Assembly: GCF_014356525.2 (NCBI RefSeq)
Contig: NC_052510.1
Location: 20,734,532-20,798,531, forward strand
Direction: 5' to 3'
Length of the DNA stretch: 64,000 nt
Origin: Nilaparvata lugens
Lineage: Eukaryota; Arthropoda; Insecta; Hemiptera; Delphacidae
Part shown: in pieces, positions 1-11,030 of the stretch
How positions within the stretch are numbered: position 1 is the first letter of the stretch
How the letters are laid out: the number at the start of each line of letters is the position of its first letter
The notes under the pieces: generated by a model
What the model saw: only the letters and a program-made list of their open reading frames with translations
Databases searched by the model: none
What the model was told of the DNA's origin: nothing
Program-made: the position numbers and the translations under genes

Positions 1-192
1 ATAAGTTAACATTAAAATTTGAGAATCAAATACTGTACTGAACTCCAAAACAATAGCTGTAACTTTTCAAGTTCGAATCTACTTAAAAACCTAAAAGAAT
101 GCATAGAAAAACTGTAGAAAAGAAGCCCTCTACTCTAGCACCAAAATTACCTTAACAAAACCTATAAATCTAAAGTCTAAATTCGTAGTTCA

Positions 193-1263
193 ATGGATCA
201 TCGTTCTTTCACTCTTCTTGTGTCATTTGATTTCACAAAAGCTTTCGATAATGTCTGTCATTCAATCTTACTGCATAAACTCTTTTTCCAGTGTGGTCTT
301 ACATCTTCTTGTGTTTCCTGGTTCAAGTCCTACCTTACTGATAGGTACCAGTGTGTCAGAGTGGCTGAGGAGAAAATGTCCAGGTGGCTGCCAGTTGTTG
401 CAGGGGTCCCACAGGGCACAATCCTTGGCCCTCTTCTTTTCTCTATCTATGTAAATAAACTTCCTCTGATTTTTCGTGATTTGTCTTATCATATTTATGC
501 TGATGATCTTGTTTGCTACAGTCGCTTTCCTTCTGGTTACTCTTCTCATGCTGATGATGCTGTGGCTGTCATGAATGTTAATATAGCATCTTTGATTGTA
601 TGGGCAAAGGTGCATTGCTTGAGTCTCAATGCCAGGAAATGCAAAAGTATTATTGTTGCTCATGGCAGACTGTACAATCAACTGGACTTCAATGCAGTGT
701 CGAAAGTAATGCTAGATGGCCATGCACTTCAGTATGAGGAATGTATCAGGGTTCTGGGAGTTTTCATAGATAAGAATCTTAATTGGACCTATCATATCAA
801 CACCTTATCGAGGAGGATTTTTGCAACAATGCATCAATTCAAGAGGTTAAGGAAGTTTCTCCCAACCAACCTTTGTGTTACACTGGCTCGAAGTCTTGCC
901 CTTCCCATTGTAGACTATGGCAGCATGGTCTACAATGACATGACTGAGGAGCTTAATATGAAATTGCAGCGTGCATTGAACTATGCAGTTAGGTTTGTAT
1001 ATGATGCAGGAAGGGATGACCATATCACACCTTTGTATAGGAGACTGCAATGGCTGAAACTGAGGGACCGGAGACAGTACTTCATATTATGTCTTGCATA
1101 TCACCTAGTTGTCGAGGGTAAGGGTCCGCAGTATCTGAAAGAGAGATTCACCCTTCTTGCGCACATCCACCACAGAAACACACAGCAGCACCAGTATTTC
1201 CTACAAATTCCACTCCACCGCACAGTTATGTACAACTCCTCTTTTACTGTAGTAGCGTCCTGA
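193..1263 (+). CDS. 5'-truncated non-LTR retrotransposon reverse transcriptase
   Basis: A 356-codon open frame holding the catalytic half of a LINE reverse transcriptase, the enzyme that copies element RNA onto nicked target DNA. Visible motifs are motif A FDFTKAFD (residues 12-19), GVPQG (71-75), the YADD active site (102-105), the NARKC block near 146-150 and LGVFIDKNLNW near 188-198, followed by a C-terminal region usual for CR1/Jockey-superfamily elements. The endonuclease and first RT motifs are absent and bases 1-192 show no coding continuation, so the element is 5'-truncated, the common outcome of incomplete reverse transcription. The ATG at 193 is only the first in-frame Met, not a native start. 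The frame is free of stops up to 1261. The clade is judged from motif style and could be CR1, Daphne or a relative. Confidence 0.85.
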   Translation: MDHRSFTLLVSFDFTKAFDNVCHSILLHKLFFQCGLTSSCVSWFKSYLTDRYQCVRVAEEKMSRWLPVVAGVPQGTILGPLLFSIYVNKLPLIFRDLSYHIYADDLVCYSRFPSGYSSHADDAVAVMNVNIASLIVWAKVHCLSLNARKCKSIIVAHGRLYNQLDFNAVSKVMLDGHALQYEECIRVLGVFIDKNLNWTYHINTLSRRIFATMHQFKRLRKFLPTNLCVTLARSLALPIVDYGSMVYNDMTEELNMKLQRALNYAVRFVYDAGRDDHITPLYRRLQWLKLRDRRQYFILCLAYHLVVEGKGPQYLKERFTLLAHIHHRNTQQHQYFLQIPLHRTVMYNSSFTVVAS

Positions 1264-1830
1264 CTGTGGAACAATCTATCACCTGAGTTGATTTTCTCAT
1301 CAAGCTTCTACTTGTTTAAATCGAGGCTTCTGTCATCATTGATAAATGATACCTTAACATAAGGTCATTATGATTGGCAGGGTTTGGTGCATTCATGCTC
1401 TCATTCCATAATTACTTCTTTTCTTTTTTATTAAAAGTCTGATCATAATGTTTTTTAATAGGACCACCTTCATAGTTTATTTCTTACCTATTCCATCTAC
1501 TCTCTATTGTATTGTATTATGGAGTTTGAATATTTCGAATACTTTCATGATAAGTTCCACATGGATGCGAATAACAACTTTTCTTTCCTCCATTATTGCT
1601 AATGTGATCTAGTATAATGTTGATAGCTTAATATATACTATATTATTTTCTTTGATATTTGTAATTGATCAATACTAGTGCAGAACTGTTAAATAATTAT
1701 TATTTATCTCATGAGTTTGATTTAATTTTATTGTCAATTTTTGTAAATGTTACCATAGGCAACAGCCTAGTAACAATTATCAATAAATATATCTATCTAT
1801 CTATCTATCTATCTCTCTATCTCTCTCTCT
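1264..1830 (+). other. 3' UTR and tetranucleotide tail of the upstream LINE
   Basis: No credible coding. The stretch runs from the RT stop into AT-rich sequence containing an AATAAAT signal near 1780, then a (TATC)n run that turns into CT repeats at about 1788-1830. Such short tandem tails are the usual 3' ends of CR1-like LINEs, so I place the element's 3' end here. Confidence 0.55.
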
Positions 1831-2075
1831 TGGTTATGTCAAGTGAGTAAACGTGTGTCAGTTCGGCTCCGTCTTCTAACAGATATTTCGTAGGGTTATA
1901 CAGTTCAATTCACTTCAAATTATACATCTAGTTATTCAGTTTCTTGAGCTAAATTCAATAGTGAAATTATATTTTTGATTGACTCACACTCTTTTTATTT
2001 ATCTTGAAAAAACATTCCCAATTCTTCAGTCTACCTTCTCGCCTGTAAAAGTGTAAATCCACCCAATGGTACACA

Positions 2076-2790
2076 ATGGTTCGACCGAACAGAGGCACGC
2101 CAAAGAATGAGGTCAATGCTCCGAAGCCAGGGCCAGCTATTTCTGGATCACTGTCTGAAGAGACCCTCTGAATTCCGGATTCAGCAAATCGAGAAATCTG
2201 TGCATCATGCCGTTTCTATGGCTGTGAAGTCTATTTTTGAGGAACTTCAGGCATTGAAGGAGGAGAACAAACAGCTGCATGATAGAATTCGTGAGCTAGA
2301 GGTGTCTTGTCACCTGAAGGTCGACGACCTCGAGCAATAAGGGCGCCGACATTCAATACGTATTTTTGGGATCCCAGAGAGCGACAAAGAAGACACGGAC
2401 CTGCTGGCACTTGATGTCTTCAACAAGAAGCTGAACGTGCCTGTGACTCTGGCAAATGTCAACCGCTTGCATCGTGTTGGAAGGCATCAACCACCTCAAC
2501 AAGGGCAAGTGAAACCTAAGGACCGACCCATCATAGTTCGACTCTGCAGCTACCGGACCAGGAAGATGATCTTCGACGCTAAGAGGAAGCTGAAGGGTTC
2601 CAGCGTCACCATTCGCGAGGATCTGACTGCAGAGCGTCTCAAGATCCTCAATGCTGTGGCCGATCATCATGGGCATAGGAATGTCTGGTCATTGGACGGG
2701 AGGATCAAGATCTCTATCAGCGAGGGAGGATCCAAGAGGGTCCACACAGTCGAGAGGATGACCGACCTTCAAAAAATAAAGGTAAATTGA
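2076..2790 (+). pseudogene. LINE ORF1 protein (coiled coil plus RRM-like domain), broken
   Basis: This encodes an ORF1p-type nucleic-acid-binding protein of a non-LTR retrotransposon. The likely start is the ATG at 2076, which opens a Pro/Gly/Asn-rich N-terminus that runs to a stop at 2169-2171. The rest lies in the frame of 2107, so a frameshift falls around 2150-2170. A coiled coil (EELQALKEENKQLHDRIREL) precedes a TAA at 2338-2340. The same frame then resumes with GRR...IRIFGIPES, the start of the RRM-like core, followed by RLHRVGR and a basic C-terminal domain ending at 2790. The TAA sits where this family normally has Tyr in an EQYGRRN-like motif, so it is a simple nonsense change. No ORF2 follows within 1.3 kb, so this is an orphan ORF1 fragment. 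Confidence 0.75.
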
Positions 2791-3677
2791 ATCATTTCAG
2801 GATTCGATGACTAAGGTGCCCTTCACTACAATAATAGGAAATTAGTATTAATACATTTCACAGTAGATATACCTTGGCATTTTTCATGAGCTGGCTTTCT
2901 GTTCTATAAATGAATCTTTCCACTGCTATTTATGATTATATATGAGGCAATTATTTCAAACTAAGGAGATCCACATTTGTTAATACTGATTAATAATTTA
3001 TCTTGATATTAATTCCCAAAACTACGTTCAATGCATCAACTACTATACTCCAGAGGGTACTTAGAGAATCATTATCTCTATTCTTACTAATAATTATTAC
3101 ATCTCTTACCAAAATTATTTCCATAATTAATAAATTTCGAAATGCTGAATTTCAAATAAATTGGATGATTAACATACGTTATAGATATGGATGTAATCTA
3201 CAGGTAAAGATAGTAATCTCTTCTATATTAGGTGTACATAATGATATCTTCTACTGTTGCCACAGCTCGAACAATAGAAGCTAATGTGTGAAGAATTATT
3301 GATAGAACAGAGGGGTGGGTAGTCTGTTCATATGCTTATATAGGGGCTGTGTTTCATTTAACGTTATCTTAGACATTCATCACTAAAATATTACAGTTCT
3401 CAATTTACTACTTTTATCGTTATTGCAACTCCCAATAGTTAATTATACTTCTAATACTATATAATATTTTTCACACTTCACCGTTCAATCCTATTTAAAA
3501 CTCATCTAAAATAATCTAGCACTTTCTCCATCGTCTCCTCTACTTCTATTTTTTCTTTCTCATTTCTCTTCTTGATCTTATATTTATAATGATTACTTGA
3601 ATATTGTTGTTTCATAAGTTCTTCTCAATTTGTGCACATTCCTTCTTTCTCTTCTTTTCTTCTCTTTTTCAGTTTTT
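2791..3677. other. AT-rich non-coding stretch
   Basis: I see no gene here. The open frame at 3003-3284 is AT-driven, with composition unlike a protein. The segment separates the ORF1 fragment from the minisatellite and the endonuclease ORF and may include UTR of either element. Confidence 0.4.
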
Positions 3678-3910
3678 ACTGGATCCCATTTCGCTCTATC
3701 TCCACCATGAACACGATCTTCCACTACTGGATTCCATCTCTCTCTATCTCCACTTGGACTCGATTCTCCACCACTGGATTCCATCTCTCTCTGTCTCCAC
3801 TTGGACTCGATCTTCCACTACTGGATTCCCTCTCGCTCTACCTCCACTTGGACCCGATTCTTCCACTACTGGATACCTACTCGCTCTATCTCCACTTGGA
3901 CCACCAGATC
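3678..3910 (+). repeat. 47-bp minisatellite, about five copies
   Basis: A pyrimidine-rich unit with the constant core CTCCACTTGGAC...GAT followed by CCACTACTGGAT recurs every 47 bases (one unit 48). The first copy is the most diverged. Because 47 is not a multiple of three and the unit lacks stops, all three plus frames stay open across it, producing three overlapping spurious ORFs. It lies about 250 bp upstream of the endonuclease ORF at 4167, where some LINEs carry tandem promoter monomers. Confidence 0.85.
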
Positions 3911-4166
3911 TCCCACTACCAGTTCTTCCTCAATCCTCATCTTATTTACCATTAGGATTATTCATCACCGGAACTCCACACATCTACATCTTATTGTGTT
4001 TAGTGAATTTTTTGAACTAGTGCTTTAAATAGTGAAGGGAGCCGAACTGTCAAGGCATACTGAATGTACTCGAATCAAGAGACTTTTTCATTTAGGTTGA
4101 GTTTTATCAGTTTCATCCCCGTCATGTGTCATTCTGAGGTCGGTTCACGATTGGTCTGCTGCTTCC

Positions 4167-7152
4167 ATGATGCCTCTCACTGACACATCAGCTCGCTCGC
4201 CCTCAAGTAGGTATGATTATTTCAATAATAGTAATAATGACGCAGGTATGTTTCTAGCAAATAAGCTCCACTCTTTCAAAAAACTTTTCAAGGCAGCTCA
4301 CCTTAACGTACAATCCCTCAGTTGCCACATTGATGAACTCAGAGCAATCTTCCGTTTTCAGGACTTCAATATAATCAGAATTTCCGAATCATTTTTGAAG
4401 CCTAGTATTTCATCAAATTTTGTTGCATTGCCTGGATATAATCTTTTCCGGAATGATAGATTAAATAAAGCTTGTGGGGGTGTAGCAATTTATGTGAAAG
4501 TTGGTATCAAAACAAAAGTTTTAATCACATCTAAACAAGAGTATTGTTCCAGATCAGAGTTTATGCTACTTGAATTATCCTTATCTAGTACTGATACATT
4601 ACTCGTTGGTATCTGTTATCGCCCACCAAAAATAGGTCATTTCACAGATTTCGAAAATGCCTTGCTTTCTCTTATGCCTTGTTATAACCGTATACTAGTT
4701 ATGGGGGATATGAACACCGACTTGAACACAACAAATCGTAACTTTGACTACTTTCAACTGACTACAATTTTCCAATGCCTAAACATGACTATTTTACCTC
4801 TCGATCCAACTCATCATACTAATGAATCAGACACACTCATTGACCTTCTCATTGTTAGTGATCCCAATGAGGTCATTCAAGCAGGCCAAATGTCAGTCCC
4901 AGCTATTTCTAGACATGATTTGATCTACTGTGTACTTTCCCATAAGATACCCAAGCCAGAACAGAAAATTATCACTTATAGAGACTTCAAAAACTTTGAT
5001 GAAGCCGCCTTCCTGACTGATGTGGCTCAGACTCCATGGCATCAAATTGAAGCATTACCCTCAGTTGATGACATGGTCAAGACTTTCGAGAATTGGACTT
5101 TGACTTTGTATGACAAACATGCACCTTATGTGACAAGGAGGATTAATAGAAAACGACGAGTACCGTGGATGACTGAAGACATACTTAAGATGATGGGACA
5201 TAGAGACAAAGCACATAGAAAATTTAAAAAGACATTTGACTTGGACAGTTTGATAGAGTATAGAAGCCTTAGAAATAGGGTTAAACAGGAATTACGGAAC
5301 TCAAAGATTAGGTACTTGAATTCGTTTGTGACAAACATTAGACAAGACTCTAAATCACTTTGGCAGGGAATAAAAGAATTCGGGCTTGGCAAACAGAAAT
5401 CGAATCCACAAATTGACTTACCATTGAATAATATAAATGACCATTTCGTTTCACACTCTAACCAACACGACGAAGTTGTCATTGCTAATCATATCGATGA
5501 TCTTGAAGAGCAGGTTACAAACTTAGATTTACCAATCACTGATCAATTTCATTTCCATCCAATCTCAGAAGAAGACACTTTCAGAGCAATTCAACATATT
5601 CATAGTAATGCTATGGGTGTAGACAAAATTCCTATTAAATCTATCAAGAAGATGTTATTTGCTGTTTTACCAACCATTAAATACATTTTCAACAAGTCAC
5701 TTGAAGAAGGCATTTTCCCTGAAAACTGGAAGTTTGCTCTGGTTCGCTCTCTAAATAAAGTTCTATCACCCAATAAAGTTGAGGATTTTAGACCAATCAG
5801 TATTTTACCTGCATTGTCCAAAGTGCTAGAAAGACTCATTCATGCTCAAGTTGTAAAATTTCTAGACAACAATAGTAAGCTTCATAACTTTCAATCAGGC
5901 TTTAGAAAATTCCATTCAACTGAGACAGCTCTGCTTCATGTCACTGATGATATAAGGTTAGCTATGGACCAAAGAAAATGCACCATCCTCACCCTATTTG
6001 ATTTTTCTAAAGCATTCGATACTGTTGATCATACAGTCCTTCTGAATAAGTTGGCTATTCTTGGTTTCAGTCACAACTCGTTAGTTTGGTTTAAATCCTA
6101 TCTATTAGGTAGGAAACAATGTGTATCTGTCGGTGACAAAAAGTCAATTTGGAAAAACGTTATGCATGGAGTACCACAAGGTTCAATTTTAGGCCCTCTC
6201 CTCTTCACTTTGTATGCTAGTGACCTTTCTTCCATTATCAAATTCTCCAGTTTCCATACTTATGTAGACGACCTTTAAATCTATTTAAGCTGTCCCATAA
6301 CAAAAATTAATGAAACAGTTGGAATAATGAATCAGGATATCAATTCGATAGTGGAATGGACAAAGAAAATTGGCTTTAAGCTTAATCCCATCAAAACACA
6401 ACCCATTATAATTGGATATTCTCGTCTTATAAACAATATTGACCTTGAATCGATTCACAAAATTAGTGTAGACGGTAATGACATTCCTTACTGTAGCTCA
6501 GTTAAAAATTTAGGCATTATATTATGAATAATACTCTTGACTGGTCAGAACAAGTGAACAAAACTTGTAAAAAGGTATTCTCAGCCATGCATGCATTGAA
6601 GAAAATGCACGATATCCTCCCTAGAAACATTAAATTATTATTGGTTCAATCTCTCATCTTCCCACATTTAATGTATTGTAATTCTGTTCTTAACGATATG
6701 CAAGTCACTCTGAATGATAAACTACAGCGTTGCCAAAATATTATTGTCTACGTTTCGTCTACTCTCTCCAATGCCATGATCATAACACCCCAGCCCACAT
6801 TGCTAGTTCAACATTAAAGTTTCCCGATCAGAGGCTTTTTCGAATAGTCAAGTTTGTTAGATATATCTTGAAATACGGTAATCCGAACTATTTTAAAGAT
6901 GATATCAAATTTGTCTCTGAAGGTAGGAGGATAGATGCTTCACATACTAGAACTGGAGAAAGTACTTTAAGGATACCCAATCATCGAACTACTATTTTCA
7001 CAAAATCCTTCTTAGTCAGTGCCTGTCGTGCATGGAATACACTTCCTGTTTCTATCAGGTCTATCGAGAGCCGAGCGAGCTTCATCCTGACTTTAAAAAA
7101 ACATATTTTGGAACAAATGACTGAAACTGTCCGCCCTAGAACAATCACATGA
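4167..7152 (+). pseudogene. CR1/Jockey-superfamily LINE ORF2 (endonuclease-RT), nearly full length but broken
   Basis: This encodes an APE-type endonuclease followed by reverse transcriptase. Endonuclease motifs include HLNVQSL (about residue 45), SES, CYRPP, GDMNTD and LIDLL. The final SDH motif reads SRH, so the Asp next to the catalytic His is replaced. RT motifs include PISILPALSKVLERL, FQSGFRKFHSTETALL, FDFSKAFD, GVPQGSILGPLLF and YVDDL. A TAA at 6276-6278 follows YVDDL, where a Gln codon would be one change away. The same frame resumes at 6279 and runs to 6527. A one-base shift leads into the frame of 6524-6817, and another into the frame of 6730-7152, which carries the C-terminal RFVY...RAWNTLPVSIR region. 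Two frameshifts and one stop make it non-functional as assembled. The clade (Daphne/Crack/CR1 range) is inferred from motif style. Confidence 0.85.
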
Positions 7153-7468
7153 CAACCATCCCTCACCCATTCCACCAATATAAACCTTTAAACCATGTTA
7201 TAGAACGAATTGTATACATATATATTATATAAACTCATGTTATTTCAATTATCCACTGCATACTGCTGTATATTACTGAAAGTTGATAACCATGATCTAC
7301 TTTCAGTCTACTTCATTTTATTAATCAATTATTTGATCTTATCTACCTATATAATTATTTTACTTTATCAATTTTTTTTTTATTTTTCTTTAATATTCAT
7401 ATTGATTAAAACTTTCACAATATTTCCATTAATAAATGAATCCTTAGTTTAAATAACGAAATTAACGT

Positions 7469-8042
7469 TTTGGTAGAGAGTTAGTGGGGAGGATATTTTT
7501 AAGATTCTTTCCGAAGAATGGACATTGATATGTCCAAAGCTCCGCCAATTTATGTAGATGCATAACAATATGATTATTATCTATAGTTATTATATTACAA
7601 ATTGCTTTTTCATATCATATACAGTTCAATAATTATTTTCTTAGTCTATATTATGTAAATCCATCTATAATTTTGCTGTATTGTAAGCTATTGTATATAA
7701 GTGTATAAGCCAGTATATATTGTAATCTACATAAATAAAGTACTCAATCAATCTCTCTCTCTCTCTCTTTTTTGGTAGAGAGTTAGTGGGGAGGATACTT
7801 TTAATATTCTTTCCGAAGAATGGACATTGATCCGCCAATTTATGTAGATGCATAACAATATAATTATCTATAGTTATTATATTACAAATTACTTTTTCAT
7901 ATCATATACAGTTCAATAATTATTTTCTTAGTCTATATTATGTAAATTCATCTATAATTTTGCTGTATTGTAAGCTATTGTATATAAGTGTATAAGCCAG
8001 TATATATGTAATCTACATAAATAAAGTACTCAATCAATCAAT

Positions 8043-8084
<42 letters not shown>
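7469..8084 (+). repeat. Tandem duplicated LINE 3' end with AATC/TC tails
   Basis: Two copies of a ~300-bp sequence stand head to tail (about 7469-7770 and 7771-8084). Each begins TTGGTAGAGAGTTAGTGGGG and ends AATAAAGTACTCAATCAAT followed by a (TC)n tract, short in the first and about 38 bases in the second. Copy 2 lacks about 11 bases near the start. The polyadenylation-like signal and simple-repeat tail mark these as LINE 3' UTRs. The first probably terminates the ORF2 at 4167-7152. Confidence 0.75.
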
Positions 8085-8085
<1 letters not shown>

Positions 8086-8637
8086 GTCTACACAATGTCT
8101 CTAAACTCTAGCTTAACCTATGTAAATTTCACATGCTTAGTCCAACATCACAGGTTTGGATTGCACTGTAGAAATCAAACGATCCTTATCAACATCAGGC
8201 AAACTAATCAATTTATTTTTTTAAATGATTCAATTAAACTAACTGAAATTAATTTTAAAAACTGCTAGAATAAAATTGTCTGAATGATTTTACTTGGAAT
8301 ATTTAGAAACAATCCAATAGCTATCAGTTTCTAATAAGCATTTGAAAATTCCAAAACCTTTCCGGGATTCCGGGGGTGGGCGGCCGGACCCCTTTTTCCT
8401 GGGGGGAAAATATTGAGCCCCCCCACAAGTGTTTGATAAGTTGGCGCCAGTGTTAACTTGATAATTTTTTATTGCACAACAAGAATCATTATTAGTAATT
8501 AAGACATTTATCCTATACTATTAAACGAGCAATTTCTGTTTAGATGTTTTTATGTTTATATAACTATCTGTATGTGACCGGATCTCGAAAACGGCTCTAA
8601 CGATTCTCACGAAATTTGGAACAAAGTAGGTTGATGA
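8085..8637. other. Non-coding flank, partly shared with the region near 60.6 kb
   Basis: No gene is seen. There is a short G/C homopolymer-rich patch at 8360-8425. From about 8487 to the LTR at 8638 the sequence reappears in reverse complement at about 60519-60672, including ACCGGATCTCGAAAACGGCT. This is the upstream flank of the gypsy insertion in both places. Confidence 0.6.
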
Positions 8638-8835
8638 TGTTGTATGTTGGTACTGATTCATTCATTCAGTTGGCAAGAAGAGAAGAAAGCGCGGGCCAAG
8701 CCTGGGTGAATCGTTATGAGGTTTTGTATGACCTGAACTGTTTTGTCTTCTTGTCTATGTCTTCATGTCTATTTGTCTAATTAATAAACAACTTGTCAAA
8801 TTACTAATCGTCTACTTATTCAACAAAACACAACA
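8638..8835 (+). repeat. Gypsy LTR 1
   Basis: A 198-bp direct repeat of 12379-12576 and 17184-17381, with TGTTG...CAACA inverted ends. AATAAACAA near 8783 is a candidate polyadenylation signal. It is followed directly by the primer-binding site. Confidence 0.9.
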
Positions 8836-8850
8836 TGGTGTCAGAAGTGG
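8836..8850 (+). promoter_or_regulatory. Primer-binding site, copy 1 (tRNA-Leu type)
   Basis: TGGTGTCAGAAGTGG abuts the LTR. It is complementary to CCACTTCTGACACCA, the 3' end I recall for animal tRNA-Leu(CAA). The tRNA assignment is from memory of that tRNA; the position and TGG start are seen directly. Confidence 0.7.
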
Positions 8851-8897
8851 TTTGTGAATTGATGATTAAGTTCAAGTAAGTTATGTACGGTACTACG

Positions 8898-9850
8898 ATG
8901 TCAATAAACAATATGCTGCCGATGAACAATATTTTACCCCTTGCAATTATTACGGGTGATGTGAGCCATTCCTGGTCTTCGTGGATAAAATCTTTCAAAA
9001 TATTCTTGGTTGCTTCAGGCCGATGAAGCTTCGGAAAAAAACGGAAAGTTGCATTACTATAAGCGTCAATAGGCCCTTCCGCGTTGACAATTTTCAATTT
9101 ATTTAACGTCGACGAGTCTACTGTGAAGTTTACGGACTTATGTGACTTGTTTTCAAAGCATTTTACACCAAAAAGGAACATTACAATATTGGACGACATA
9201 AGTTTCTATCACGAAAACAGTCGTCTGCAGAATCTGTTGATGAATTTGTCACAGCACTTCAGAACTTGAGTCTTTCATGTGAATTCGAAAAACTCCGCGA
9301 AAGTTTGGTAAGGGACATGTTAATATGTGGACTTTATAGAAATAATATGTATATGAAAGAACGACTCCTTCAAGAAAATGATTTAACCTTGGACAAGGCT
9401 CTCAATATTTGTAAATCACTTGAGCTAACTCAATCTCATGCAAACATTTTGGAACAGTCTTCTACCGGTGAGTCAGTGCCAGTTCTTCTGTGTGAAAATT
9501 TCAGTTCACAGTCATCATCACGTCCTAACCTATTTGTCCAGCCTGGGAGAAGAGGATATGGTGAAAGGGCTAATGAATCAATCAGCGGATAGCAGTATTT
9601 AAAAGTTTGTCTCATCAAATAATATACAATAGCTTTTTCCAAATCAAGGTCAGCATAATTCTAAGTTTGTCTCCTCGATTAATATACAAGAACATTTTTC
9701 AAATCAAGGTCAGCATAATTCTAAGTTATCTCCAGATGTGTGTCATAAGTGTGGCCAAAGTCATAGGTATCTGTGTTCTGCTTTTAATAAAAAAATGTAA
9801 TAATTATGGTCGGCTGAATCACTTTGCCAAATATTGTAGAAGTAGGTCAG
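8898..9850 (+). pseudogene. Gypsy gag, copy 1 (broken)
   Basis: This is the capsid and nucleocapsid precursor. The first ATG after the primer-binding site is at 8898. The product resembles mag-like Gag, with a W..W N-terminus, FTPKRN, and a helical region ending SLELTQSHAN. A zinc-knuckle region follows at about 9734-9840: CHKCGQSHRYLC, then a second knuckle whose second Cys is Tyr (CNNY). The frame is broken by a stop after VALL (near 9062) and by single-base shifts, including one at the A-run 9787-9793 between the two knuckles. Copy 2 carries nearly the same sequence with a different set of one-base indels, so some breaks may be read errors. Confidence 0.75.
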
Positions 9851-10200
9851 TGCGAGTTGTTGATAATGAACAAGATGATACTGTAGTATATACAAGTCAT
9901 GTGTTTAATAATGTGAGTGCTGTTTCTGACTCAGAAGAAAATTATTTCCTGTGCAAAGTGAGTGCTGACAACAATAATTGTAGGTCAGTCAATGACAATA
10001 AGTGGCTAATTGATATGTTAATTAACAACAAAATTGTCACTTTCCAAATTGACACTGGGGCTCAGGTTAATATAATACCATATTCCAAACTCATTGAACT
10101 AGGTCTTGCTGACGGCATTTTGAGTCCTTGCTATAAAAATATATTGTCTATTTGTGGTATGAGCCTTCCAAATAAGGGCTATTGCATTCTACATTATTAA
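9851..10200 (+). pseudogene. Gypsy aspartic protease, copy 1
   Basis: The retroviral-type aspartic protease domain carries the active-site motif FQIDTGAQVNIIP near 10043-10080 and a flap-like ICGM segment later. It lies in one frame with part of the nucleocapsid upstream (frame of 9607) and stops at 10200. In copy 2 a one-base difference at the same place lets the frame run on, so the stop depends on a single indel. Confidence 0.7.
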
Positions 10201-10320
10201 TGGCCAACAAAAAACCATACAGTTCAATGTAGTGGATACAGATTGTTCCATCATTCTAGGATTCAAACATTTCAGGCTCTGGGTATAATAAATTAATATA
10301 AATAGTTTCACACTCAGCAG

Positions 10321-11030
10321 CACAGTCAGATCTGTGAAAAATGAAATGTGTTTTTATTCTGAAATTGTAAATAACTATGATGTTTTTGAGGGTTTGGGCT
10401 GCTTGGAAAAGCAGTGCTCACTCACTTTGAAATCAGGGGCAATACCTGTAGTGGATCCCCACGCAAATTACGGTTTAAATTATATTCAAAAGTGAAACAA
10501 GAACTAAGTAGAATGGAGAATGACAGAGTTGTAAAGAAAGTGTCAGAACCATCAGAATGGGTTTTTTTAATGGTAATAACTGAAAAAAGTCAGGCAACTT
10601 GATGATTTGTTTAGATCCCAGAAATTTGAATAAGAATTTGATGCACTCACACTATCAACTACCAACTTTTAAAGTGATCAGATCATGTCTATTTGGAGCC
10701 ACTATTTTTAGTACTCTTGATGCATGCTCTGGTTTTTGGATAATCCCTGTTGATGATGAAAGTTCTAAACTACTGACATTCAATACTCCCTTTGGTCGTT
10801 ACAAATTTTTAAGGCTCTCATTTGGTATAACTAGTGCACCTGAAATATTTCACAAAACAATGGTTGATTGTTCTGGTGACATTGAAGGTGTCTGTATTTT
10901 CATTGATGATATTCTTGTCTATGGTCAGTCTAAAGAAGAGCATGATCGCCAATTACATGCAGTCTTGCAAAGAGCTCATGAGATAAACATAAAATTCAAT
11001 AAGTCAAAATGTGTATTTGGATCTAAAGAC
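10321..11030 (+). pseudogene. Gypsy reverse transcriptase, copy 1
   Basis: The RT domain has ICLDPRNLN near 10605, LDACSGFW near 10720, LTFNTPFGRYKFLRLSFGI near 10777-10833 and the active site FIDDILVYG near 10900. A frameshift occurs just upstream of MICLDP at an A-run (about 10583-10590), also present in copy 2. The domain is cut off at about 11026, where a deletion joins it to integrase sequence. Confidence 0.8.

Noticed and set aside
3604..4028. Three overlapping plus-strand ORFs rich in Ser, Leu and Trp
   Set aside because: All are read-throughs of the 47-bp minisatellite, which lacks stops in every frame.
8360..8425. G/C homopolymer patch as a regulatory or structured element
   Set aside because: No repeat partner or recognisable structure. 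Homopolymer runs of this type may also be sequence error.
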